DNA from: Planktothricoides sp. SR001
Lineage (GTDB): Bacteria > Cyanobacteriota > Cyanobacteriia > Cyanobacteriales > Laspinemataceae
Length of the DNA stretch: 64,000 bases
Direction: 5' to 3'
NCBI RefSeq assembly: GCF_001276715.1
Contig: NZ_LIUQ01000005.1
Location: 92,208-156,207, forward strand
This document shows positions 55,503-64,000 of the stretch, one piece after another. The first letter of the stretch is position 1, and every line of letters starts with the position of its first letter. The translations under genes and the position numbers were made by a program. The notes below the pieces were generated by a model that saw only the letters and a program-made list of their open reading frames with translations, ran no database searches and was not told where the DNA came from.

Positions 55503-58500
55503 TTAAAATCGAATCTTATACTCAACCTCAAACTGTTGATAATTATAATCATAAGAAATTCCCAAAAACGATTGTTCATTAATTTGATAAATTCCTTCAA
55601 TTGTGGGATAAACTCGTAAATCTTCTAACCCAATCTTGCGACCATTTTTTGTCACCATATCTTCCAAGGTAAACTGCAACTCTTGGACATAAGGTTTAAC
55701 GATAAAGTTATTAATCGCTAATTCTAACCATTCTCGACTGGATCGATTTGATAAATCTCCCGGAAGTCGTTGAATTTCTTCTAAGGTGGTTAAAAATTTA
55801 TTGCCTAACAGGGAAATAATTTCACTCTTATTCCGACTAGGAATACTCGTGAGTTCCACCAAATCCAGCAGTTGAGAGTTACTATCCATTGCGGCTAAAA
55901 GTTCACTAGATCGCCCTTTAATAGTTAATTGCACATTAATTTGATCTGGTCGGGCAGAAAACACTAAAGGATCCGCAATTTCTGATTCTGAATCGGGGAG
56001 ACGTTGTTCGCTAGATTTCTCTAACACCACCGTTCCTAACTGAATATTCAAATTGGGATCTAACCCCCAATCTGGGGAAAATTCGACAATTTGCTCGTAA
56101 TTCCGAGTCACAAAAAACTGACTGCTAAATAAATTAATTTGTCCCCGGACTAACTGAATTATGCCATCGGGCTTTAAGTCATATAAGGATCCATTGACGG
56201 TTAAATCCCCGGTAATCCTAAAATCAAATAACGGCCAGTTCTCTAATTCAAATTTATTGCCTAAAATAATTCTAAAGTTATCTAAGATGGGGACAATAGG
56301 CGGTTCTTTTTCCTCTAATGTGAAAGTTGCTGATGTGGTTTCGTCTCGTTTGGGAACAGACGCTTTGCCATCATATAACCGAATTTCACCGCCAATGATC
56401 GGGCGAAAAATTGCTCCGGCGATCGTCACTTCACCCCCTACTTTTCCTTTATAAATATTTTCTAGATTAATTTTGCCCTCATTCAGGGAAATGGTCATCG
56501 GATACTCTAAGTCTGGATCGTCAGAACTCAGGGGTTCTAAGATGGGTAACACTCCTTGGGCGGTTAAAATACTGTTGGCAAATGTCCCGGCAAATTGATC
56601 GATGCGGATCCGTTCTTGGTCAAAGGCAATTTGACCATTGATAGTTAATGCTTCATCTAAGGTAGCGGTTTTGAGGACAGCATTTTGAAAGGTCATTGCC
56701 CCAGTTGCTTCTAACTGTTTTAAGATTCTATTTTCTAAGTCTAGTTTACCTTTGGCTGAGAGTTTAATGTCTCCTTCTCCAGATATCCATTCTAGTTGTC
56801 TTTGGGTGAATAAATTTAACAGCGCGATCGCCTCTGTACCGATATTCAAATTGAGCGAAACCATGTCGTTTTTTCCGGGGACAGGGGGAACCGGGACACT
56901 GCCAAACACTTGTAATGACGACGGCTGAGTCGTGGCAAAAAGTAACCGTTGATTAGATAGGGAAAAAGTGCCAAATACCCGATCGACTGCTTGATCATTA
57001 ATCTCCCCTTCGGTTAAAGAGATATCTCCCCGAATTTGCGGATTATTAATCGTTCCTGCTAATACCGCATTTGCGTTAATATTGCCATCAATTTTCACCC
57101 CTGGTATTTCGACAAAATTACGCAAAGTATCCAGAGAAAGTTTCTCCATTTGAAATTTTCCCGTGGTGCTTTCTAGCCCTAATTTGCCCACAAAAGAAAT
57201 TAGCGTGTCCCCAAACTCCACACGCATGGGCTGCACCGTAAAAAACCCATCTTTAAAATTTGCTTGAACAATCACTCTATCAATGGGAATAATTTTATAA
57301 TCTTGGATTTTTATTCCTGTTTCACCCACTTCAACCACTGGCGGTTTGGTGCGCCACTCTAGGTTTTGGGCTGCTACTTTTAAGTCAAATTGGGGATTTT
57401 CTACAGTACCCGCAATTAAGATATCCGCTTGATAACCGCCGCGAATATCGATTAAATTTGGTGGCGAAGCTAATTTAGCATCTTCAGCATTTCTTTGCAA
57501 AAGTGCATTAATTTCGGCAAAGCGACGTAGCTGATTGATCAGTGATTCATTGGGCAGTCCTCGCGAGGCGGTTTGTAAATTTCCTGAGTCAGTATTGGGG
57601 GATTGGATATTTCTAATTAGGTCTTCAAAGCGATACCAGCTAAAGGTGTTGAGGATATCTTCTACTTGGGCAACATTGGTGGTAATTTTACCGTTAATTG
57701 CCCTGGTATTTAGATTGACTCCCCCTTCAAATTCATATTGACTTTGCCCCAATTTAAGATATCCTTGGGGAATTTGGCCAATACCATCTTTATAAGCAAA
57801 GTTGGTGGCGAATTCTTCGGCTTGAATATAGCCTACGGATGGTTTAGTAATTCGCAAATTTCCCGAACTGGCTAGGGTAAATAAGTTAATGCCTAAATTG
57901 GCGCTGACATTCCCCCCAACGGTTCCCGTAATTCCATAGTCAATGGCGGGGGCTATATTTAACACCCCTAGGGAAAATTCTTCTAGGTTCAGATTAAAGC
58001 GATCGCCTTCACGGTTGCCGTTAATAATCAGGGTATTTTCTGCGTCTAACCCTAGTTTTACTGCTAAGGCAACCGGCAAATATGGCAGCAAGCATTCTGG
58101 CTGATTACAAGCGGCTAATTGGGCAGATAAAATATCTCGTTTTCCTTTTAAGGCGATCGCCACTTCTTTGCCCGTCTGAATATTTAACTTTCCGGCTAAT
58201 ATAGGGTCTAATTTAAATTCATTTACGGCTACATTTTCCCAACGTAAATCGCTGATAAATTGCAGATTTCCCGGTGATAACGGGTCAGAAATTAAATTTT
58301 TACCTTCTAAGCGGCCATCAAACGAAATCTGTCCTTGGGCGACCACTTGGGGGGGCAAATTCACAGGTAAGGTATTTAAATTAGACCGAACCATTAACTC
58401 TAATTGCAATTGGGAAACATCAGGATTGGTGATTAAATCGGTCAATACTATTGACCCTTTAGCTTTTAAGGATTGATCGCCCAATTGTGCCGATACATTT

Positions 58501-61500
58501 TGCAATTCAATGGCTACAGGTTCAGCGCCGAAAGCGAATAAAGGGGCGATTTTTCCGGCTAAATTTGCTTGACTATTTAACTGGAATTTATCGGGGTTTA
58601 ATTCTAAAAACTGATTTTCTAATACTGTTGGGGGTAAGAAGGCAGCAAATTCTAATAGTTGAATATTGACCGTATTGATGGCAGTTTGCCATTGATTTTC
58701 CCTGACGGTAGCGATCGCACTCACCCGACCTTGGGCGATCGCCATATCCACATTGCCATTTACCTGGATATCTCGCAAGGTTTCATGATTTAAGGCATCA
58801 ATGCCTGCGATCGCTATTTTTTGGGCGGCGGAAATTAGCGGGTTTACTCCAGCAGACAGGGTAAATCCACTGGCAAATATAGTGATAGGAATGGGCAGTT
58901 GTGGGGATAATTTAGGGAGATAAATTTGGTCAGAACTTTTTGCCGACGCCAATAAAGAACCAGCATTTAATCGCCCTTCAACGTTGATGCGACCATCGCC
59001 CACGATTAAATCCATATTTACATTGGCATCAAGCCCACGAAAATCTTGAGTTTGTGGCAATAATAACAGCGATTGTAAAGAGGTGGCTAGGTTAAATTGT
59101 AAGCTATTTACCCCTACTGGTAGTGGTAAATTAGGGAGAAATGCTGCGAGATTAATTTTTTCTCCATTACCGCGAACTTTTACTCCGTCAGCATTTAACT
59201 GGGCTTTAGTGTTAATTAAACTATCAGCCACCGCTAAACGAATATCCGTATTAATGTTAATTCCGTTTAAGCTATCGGCGGGGGGTAATTCTTGACGGGC
59301 GATCGCTTCTTTGGACTGATTCGCGGCATTAATTAAAGCCGCTAAAGATGAGGAAAGATTTGCCTGTAATACCAGTAATTTTACGTCAGCTAATAACTCA
59401 GGCAAGAAACCGGGTTTCTCCAAGAAACCCGGTTTCTTAACAACCAACGACAATACATCAATTTCTGTGGTATTTAAAGCCGCGTTGACTTTGCCAGAAT
59501 TAATCTGGGCTTGGGCATTGACTAAACCATCAGCAATGGCTAAACGAATATCCGTATTAATGTTAATTCCGTTTAAGCTATCGGCGGGGGGTAATTCTTG
59601 ACGGGCGATCGCTTCTTTGGACTGATTCGCGGCATTAATTAAAGCCGCTAAAGATGAGGAAAGATTTGCCTGAATTCCCAGTAATTTTACGTCAGCAAAG
59701 AAACCCGGTTTTTCCAAAAAACCGGGTTTATGAAGCTTTACAAGCAAGGAAGCTACATCAATTTCTGTGGTATTTAAAGCCGCGTTAACTTTGCCAGAAT
59801 TAATCTGGGCTTGGGCATTAACCAAACCTTCAGCAACTTTTAAACGAATATCCGTATCAAGGTCAATGCCAGTTAAACTATCGGCGGGGGGTAATTCTTG
59901 ACGGGTGATCGCTTCTTTAAACTGATTCGCGGCATTAATTAAAGCCGCTAAAGATGAGGAAAGATTTGCCTGAATTCCCAGTAATTTTACGTCAGCTAAT
60001 AACTCAGGCAAGAAACTGGGTTTCTCCAAGAAACCCGGTTTCTTAACAACCAACGACAATACGTCAATTTCTGTGGTATTTAAAGCCGCTTTGACTGCCC
60101 CAGAATTAATCTGGGCTTGGGCATTAACCAAAGCTTCAGCAACTTTTAAACGAATATCCGTATTAAGGTCAATGCCGTTTAAATTTAACCCAGTGGGTAA
60201 ACCTTCATTTGTCGATTTAGCAGATATCGCCGCATTAGTTAAAGATGCGATCGAAGCGGAAAGATTAACTTGGCTACCCAGTAAAGTAATTGGGATGGGC
60301 AATTGTGGAACAATTCTCGCTAAATTAATCGCTGAAGTTGTGACCCCAGCTTTGACCAAACCAGAATTAATTTCCCCTTGAATATTCACTAAACCATCGG
60401 CAACTTTTAACCCTAAATTAGCAGATGCTTGAATCGCCCCAGGGCCTAAATTATCTAAACTACCGGATAATTTTATGTCACCTGCAAGTAAGGTTAACGG
60501 CAGTGGGGGATTAAATTGATTAGTAAATCGACTTAATTCAATTTGACTAATAGCAGCAGAGGCGGAAATATTGCCGCGATCAAGTTGCCCTTCTCCCTGA
60601 ATTGTTCCCCCTTCTATATTTAAGCCCAATTCACCGGAAGCCGCGATCGCTTTTGGGTCGGGGTTGTCTAAAGAACCGGAGGCTTTAGTGTTAGCATTGG
60701 CGATCGCTAATTTTATCGGTACAGGCAAAAATGGATCGAGAGTAAATGAAGCGGCAGCCATAGAAAATTGCCATTTTTTCGTTTCTAAATTGCCATTTCC
60801 CGCCAGAGTTATACTACCATCACCGAGTGTTAAGAAGGTATTCCGCAAGCGGACAATTTTATCGCGAAAAATGATTTCACCAAACCCGGAAAGGGCGATC
60901 GCTAAGGGATTATTTGGGTTGGGGACGCTAATTTCCGCTGCCGGTAATCGCCAATTTAAAGATGCTTCTGGGTTATCCGCAGTCCCGCGAATTTTAGCGG
61001 CAGTTTTCATATTACCGATCGCCAGTTCTGGGGGCAAATTGTATGGAGAGGCGATCGCATTTATCGGCAAATCAGCCCCAAAATCAAACGCTAATTGAAT
61101 ATCTTGGGGAGACTTGGACGGGAATTTCACCTCACCCTCTCCAGTAATTTGTCCTCCAGCTAGAGGTAAAATCCGCAATTCTGTCAGAGTAAATTGTTGT
61201 AAATCAGCCAAAAAATTTAGAGAAATTTCCTCAAAATCTACGCGGTCGATTCGCGTATTTCTAATCGCTTCGACTTTCCCGACAACTTGTGGATTTTTTA
61301 AAGGCCCGGTAACTTGCAAATTAACCGCCATATCCCCGTCTAAAAATATCGGAGAATCCACTTGGGCAAGTTCTAGGAGACTATTCAAAGAAAACGGATT
61401 CACATCTACGGCTACATTAAACCCTTGGTTTAAATCCACTTGACCGGAAACTTCAGCGGCGATCGCCCCTAAACTAGCTTGTAAATCTTCCAGTTTCACC

Positions 61501-62420
61501 GTTTGACCTTGGAAACGTAGTAAACCATTAGCCAAAAGTTTCTCCGGTAAAATATCCCCATTCACCTCAATTTCTCGAAAACCCAGAGATCCCAAAACCG
61601 TGGGTAAGTCCTGAAATGATGGCAAATTAACATCTAAATTTGCGGCTACCAAACCATTGGTCAAATTAATCGGCAAATCAGGAATAATCGGGTTTAAATC
61701 TGTCAGGGCAAAATTATCGATTCTAGCATTAACCTTACTTTCGCCTGTTGCCAGAAACGTTTGCCCTTTAACCGTTACCTTGCCGGTTTTAATACCCAAA
61801 TTAACATCATATTTTGCCTGTTTAAATTTTTCCGATAACTGAGTTTTTAAATCAATATTTACCGACAACGGGGTGGTTTTGCCCTTGGCCAAAAGCACAA
61901 TTTGGGCATCAGGAATTTTAATGGTGGTGGGGATTTCTATAGGCAAAGGTTTATCTTCGGTAGTGATATTTAGATCCAGCCAAGCCCCGGACTCATCTTG
62001 TTCTATATATGCATTAACTTTTTCTAAGGTAATTGTTACAGGTAGAGAACGTTTTAACAATAGTGGCACAATATTAAAACCCACTTTTACCCCTTCAATG
62101 GAGAGGCGATCGGGGTCACTATCCGTCGGAGGCATTACAGACCGACCAAACCGGATACTATTCAGAGAAAATCGTTCGACGCTGCCTAATTCGACGGGTC
62201 GATTCACAATTTTAGTCATCTGTTCCGATACCAGAGGCACCAGCTTTTGGGTGATAAATAGATAAGCCCAAACAGTAGCCCCCGTCCCCAATGCCACCAG
62301 AGAAAACATAATGGCAATGGTCGAGGGTCGTTTTACCCAAAACAGAAAACGAAACCAAAAACTCGAAAGCTTTTGGGCTTTTGGATCTGGGGGTAGATTG
62401 GGTTTAGGATCATCACTCAT
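55503..62420 (-). CDS. tamB: TamB-like translocation and assembly module / inter-membrane lipid transport protein
   Basis: The product has 2305 residues. An N-terminal membrane anchor (about 38-60, IAIMFSLVALGTGATVWAYL) precedes a very long beta-rich AsmA/TamB-type body and the C-terminal TamB domain (DUF490), ending LGISYDYNYQQFEVEYKIRF with a terminal aromatic residue like an outer membrane strand. TamB-like proteins span the periplasm as hydrophobic grooves for lipid transfer or outer membrane protein assembly; plant TIC236 is a relative. Cyanobacterial members are long, as here. Residues about 740-1080 are a recent tandem duplication carrying EKPGFL inserts, described separately. Confidence 0.93.
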   Translation of the reverse strand: MSDDPKPNLPPDPKAQKLSSFWFRFLFWVKRPSTIAIMFSLVALGTGATVWAYLFITQKLVPLVSEQMTKIVNRPVELGSVERFSLNSIRFGRSVMPPTDSDPDRLSIEGVKVGFNIVPLLLKRSLPVTITLEKVNAYIEQDESGAWLDLNITTEDKPLPIEIPTTIKIPDAQIVLLAKGKTTPLSVNIDLKTQLSEKFKQAKYDVNLGIKTGKVTVKGQTFLATGESKVNARIDNFALTDLNPIIPDLPINLTNGLVAANLDVNLPSFQDLPTVLGSLGFREIEVNGDILPEKLLANGLLRFQGQTVKLEDLQASLGAIAAEVSGQVDLNQGFNVAVDVNPFSLNSLLELAQVDSPIFLDGDMAVNLQVTGPLKNPQVVGKVEAIRNTRIDRVDFEEISLNFLADLQQFTLTELRILPLAGGQITGEGEVKFPSKSPQDIQLAFDFGADLPINAIASPYNLPPELAIGNMKTAAKIRGTADNPEASLNWRLPAAEISVPNPNNPLAIALSGFGEIIFRDKIVRLRNTFLTLGDGSITLAGNGNLETKKWQFSMAAASFTLDPFLPVPIKLAIANANTKASGSLDNPDPKAIAASGELGLNIEGGTIQGEGQLDRGNISASAAISQIELSRFTNQFNPPLPLTLLAGDIKLSGSLDNLGPGAIQASANLGLKVADGLVNIQGEINSGLVKAGVTTSAINLARIVPQLPIPITLLGSQVNLSASIASLTNAAISAKSTNEGLPTGLNLNGIDLNTDIRLKVAEALVNAQAQINSGAVKAALNTTEIDVLSLVVKKPGFLEKPSFLPELLADVKLLGIQANLSSSLAALINAANQFKEAITRQELPPADSLTGIDLDTDIRLKVAEGLVNAQAQINSGKVNAALNTTEIDVASLLVKLHKPGFLEKPGFFADVKLLGIQANLSSSLAALINAANQSKEAIARQELPPADSLNGININTDIRLAIADGLVNAQAQINSGKVNAALNTTEIDVLSLVVKKPGFLEKPGFLPELLADVKLLVLQANLSSSLAALINAANQSKEAIARQELPPADSLNGININTDIRLAVADSLINTKAQLNADGVKVRGNGEKINLAAFLPNLPLPVGVNSLQFNLATSLQSLLLLPQTQDFRGLDANVNMDLIVGDGRINVEGRLNAGSLLASAKSSDQIYLPKLSPQLPIPITIFASGFTLSAGVNPLISAAQKIAIAGIDALNHETLRDIQVNGNVDMAIAQGRVSAIATVRENQWQTAINTVNIQLLEFAAFLPPTVLENQFLELNPDKFQLNSQANLAGKIAPLFAFGAEPVAIELQNVSAQLGDQSLKAKGSIVLTDLITNPDVSQLQLELMVRSNLNTLPVNLPPQVVAQGQISFDGRLEGKNLISDPLSPGNLQFISDLRWENVAVNEFKLDPILAGKLNIQTGKEVAIALKGKRDILSAQLAACNQPECLLPYLPVALAVKLGLDAENTLIINGNREGDRFNLNLEEFSLGVLNIAPAIDYGITGTVGGNVSANLGINLFTLASSGNLRITKPSVGYIQAEEFATNFAYKDGIGQIPQGYLKLGQSQYEFEGGVNLNTRAINGKITTNVAQVEDILNTFSWYRFEDLIRNIQSPNTDSGNLQTASRGLPNESLINQLRRFAEINALLQRNAEDAKLASPPNLIDIRGGYQADILIAGTVENPQFDLKVAAQNLEWRTKPPVVEVGETGIKIQDYKIIPIDRVIVQANFKDGFFTVQPMRVEFGDTLISFVGKLGLESTTGKFQMEKLSLDTLRNFVEIPGVKIDGNINANAVLAGTINNPQIRGDISLTEGEINDQAVDRVFGTFSLSNQRLLFATTQPSSLQVFGSVPVPPVPGKNDMVSLNLNIGTEAIALLNLFTQRQLEWISGEGDIKLSAKGKLDLENRILKQLEATGAMTFQNAVLKTATLDEALTINGQIAFDQERIRIDQFAGTFANSILTAQGVLPILEPLSSDDPDLEYPMTISLNEGKINLENIYKGKVGGEVTIAGAIFRPIIGGEIRLYDGKASVPKRDETTSATFTLEEKEPPIVPILDNFRIILGNKFELENWPLFDFRITGDLTVNGSLYDLKPDGIIQLVRGQINLFSSQFFVTRNYEQIVEFSPDWGLDPNLNIQLGTVVLEKSSEQRLPDSESEIADPLVFSARPDQINVQLTIKGRSSELLAAMDSNSQLLDLVELTSIPSRNKSEIISLLGNKFLTTLEEIQRLPGDLSNRSSREWLELAINNFIVKPYVQELQFTLEDMVTKNGRKIGLEDLRVYPTIEGIYQINEQSFLGISYDYNYQQFEVEYKIRF
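59190..60200 (-). repeat. tandem roughly 300-bp duplications inside tamB with embedded AAACCCGGTTT palindromes
   Basis: About 3.5 units recur with spacings of 306 and 300 bp (GTAATTCTTG at 59291, 59591 and 59891). They encode DIRL.VA..LVNAQAQINSG, ALNTTEIDV, LSSSLAALINAANQ and ELPPADSL. Three of the units contain the hairpin AAGAAACCCGGTTTCTT or AAAAACCGGGTTT (near 59405-59440, 59697-59728 and 60008-60045), read as KPGFLEKPGFL. This palindrome is a typical dispersed cyanobacterial repeat now part of the protein. Units differ in the presence and length of the insert. Confidence 0.9.
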
Positions 62421-62830
62421 CTGTATTACCTGTCACAGACCTGCCATTAGCCGCGTTGATTACAGCGTTTCTTTAATATAGACCATGCTCAAAGGATTTA
62501 GGATCCGGGTTGTCAGCCCATACACCATCAGGGGTTTAGATCGCCCTCGGTATCGCCCCCGGTATGGGCGCATGGGTTCGTCGTCTTTGCAAAAATTAAA
62601 ATAATATCCCTAGGATTATCCCTAGAATCAATACCATGAAAATGTTTCAATAATTCTCAATAATTATGCAAAAAGTTTCAACCAACTGACCAAATTTTAG
62701 ACTTAATCCCCCATTGAGGTTCTAACTCTTGGCCAAATTTGGGGTAAAGTATTCAGTATATCCAATCGCCGAATTGTCTCTTGTCATTGTCTCTTGTCAC
62801 CGAGTGGCTACAAAGAAGGAAAATTATCTA
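62421..62830. other. intergenic region upstream of tamB and the TPR pseudogene
   Basis: No gene is seen. TGTCTCTTGTCATTGTCTCT (direct repeat of TTGTCTCTTGTCA) is at about 62775-62797. GCCCTCGGTATCGCCCCCGG is a small direct repeat near 62541-62560. The promoter of tamB must lie near 62421-62520. Confidence 0.45.
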
Positions 62831-63900
62831 ATGGATAGTGAAGAATTGAGCGATCGCCTCTCAAAACCATCAGAAAGATAAAAATCAAACACCACAAAAC
62901 CCCGATCGCCCAGACCTGGTTGTCGCCCCAAGGGTTTGGCGTTATCACCAATATTTTTCTCGCTTTTCAGACAAAAAAACCGCAATTTCTGATCAAAACG
63001 AATCAAAAAATTTGCCATCTCTAGAAAGTGGCTTATCCTCGGATGCTGAAGACACCGATGATGTCTTATTGTCCTTAACAGAGTTCCAACAGCTAATTGC
63101 CCAAAAAAAGCAGCAAGGAGTCAAAGACACCAGTTTGAGTATTTTATATGCCAACATAGGGAAAATTTACCAAAATAGATATCAAACTAGAGTGCAACGG
63201 TGGGAATATCGGGACTATTTAAAAGAACAAGCGTTAGCAATTAAATACCTTGAAAAAGCGATTACCTCGCAAAAAAATTGTGTCAAAAAATCGAAGTAGC
63301 TGATATCTTGAATCTTACGGGGTTAATTTACTACCAAAAGCAATATCAAGAAGTAGAACTATTTGCCAATATTGAGTAATTATAAAGAGGTTTTTGGGAG
63401 AAAATAATCTGGACTTAGCCGCTTCTCTAAGTAACTTAGGTATGGTGAATCACTGCCAAAAAAGATATAGAAACGCGGAACCACTTTTATCGCAAGCTTT
63501 AGGGATATTTAAGCAAATTTATTTCGGGAGAGAATCATCACGATGTAGCCAGTTATCTGAACAAATAAGCAAATCTTTATTATTCCCATAATTAGTATCA
63601 ACAAAACGAACTTTGATTAATTAAAACCTTGAAAAATTTTTCAGCGATTACTGGGGTAAAATCATCCAAATGTGGCGCGATCGCTGAACAACTTAGAAAT
63701 GGTTTACTACTACCAACGGGGGTTTTAAGCCGCCGAAGCGCTATATCGGCAAGCCTGGAAAATCTATCAAAAAATTCTGGGCGATCGTCATCCACATACG
63801 ATAATTTTGTCGGTAAAATTTAACCAAAATTATGGATTAAATTACATCATAAAAACAATTAAAATTTTTATTTGTTTAGATTATTGCTATATTTTATATT
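62831..63900 (+). pseudogene. TPR-repeat protein gene, broken by several frameshifts and stops
   Basis: An ATG at 62831 with ribosome site AAGGA (62816-62820) begins MDSEELSDRLS. The frame then shifts, and the protein continues in the frame of 62861-63299 (PDRPDLVVAPRVWRYHQYF, then ALAIKYLEKAI). Next come LTGLIYYQKQYQEVELF in another frame (63319-63379), LDLAASLSNLGMVNHCQKRY and AEPLLSQALGIFKQI (63409-63520), then GENHHDVASYLN after another shift, and HPNVARSLNNLEMVYYYQRG, a stop, and AEALYRQAWKIYQKILGDRH (63667-63790). These are classic TPR units of the 42-residue NB-ARC/kinesin-light-chain type found in cyanobacteria. At least five lesions are present, so the gene is dead. Confidence 0.85.
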
Positions 63901-64000
63901 TTAACTTAGTAATAGAAGAAAAAAATATCGAAAAAAGAACTGATAATTAACTTACTTTGTGTCCTTCGTGTCTCTGTAGTGAATAATTTATTCTCCCAAA

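Overview
The window is chromosomal DNA of a gas-vacuolate cyanobacterium, probably a filamentous Oscillatoriales-type organism. Evidence: the HIP1 octamer GCGATCGC is frequent throughout; gas vesicle genes are present; cyanobacterial or plastid families occur (DUF751/Ycf33, RbfA, giant TamB, YbjN-type protein, multi-PAS hybrid kinases, TIR-WD40 proteins); and there are many heptameric and palindromic intergenic repeats. I name no species.

Layout. 1-1.1 kb: the end of a membrane-anchored PP2C phosphatase and a small lipoprotein. 1.1-5.35 kb: a gas vesicle cluster gvpA-gvpC-gvpN-gvpJ. A miniature group II intron lies antisense in its upstream region, with a block of interleaved inverted repeats just before gvpA. 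GvpC and GvpN share an unusual C-terminal winged-helix-like domain. 5.35-13.5 kb: a mobile-element graveyard that replaces the expected downstream gvp genes. It holds a decayed IS630 transposase, an ORF-less group II intron split by an IS66 element with perfect ends and an 8-bp target duplication, two small unknown genes, a decayed response regulator-GGDEF gene and half of a TnpB gene. 13.5-19.6 kb: a P-type Ca2+-ATPase, recF and repeats. 18.3-25.2 kb (minus): a two-gene phosphorelay made of an eight-PAS hybrid kinase and a receiver-kinase protein. 25.6-29.8 kb: an ABC-2 exporter pair, rbfA, DUF751, a YbjN protein and a lipoate/biotin ligase family protein. 30-36 kb (minus): an M50 protease with CBS domains, a J-domain protein and a SNF2 helicase. 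37.3-39.5 kb: pnp with a clear terminator. 39.6-43.7 kb (minus): a patatin phospholipase and a zinc-ribbon Ser/Thr kinase. 44.3-50.2 kb: a gamma-glutamylcyclotransferase-like protein and a 1636-residue protein with three TIR modules, a transmembrane segment, 14 WD40 repeats and a helical repeat tail. 50.5-52.7 kb (minus): radC and an Hpt protein, separated by heptamer repeats. 53.3-62.4 kb: a secreted FAD oxidoreductase converging on a 2305-residue TamB. 62.8-63.9 kb: a broken TPR gene.

The most unusual signals are the shared extra domain on GvpC and GvpN, the structured region ahead of gvpA, the IS66-in-intron nest, the triple-TIR/double-propeller protein, and palindromic repeats that have entered coding sequence in frame (TIR-WD40 gene and tamB).
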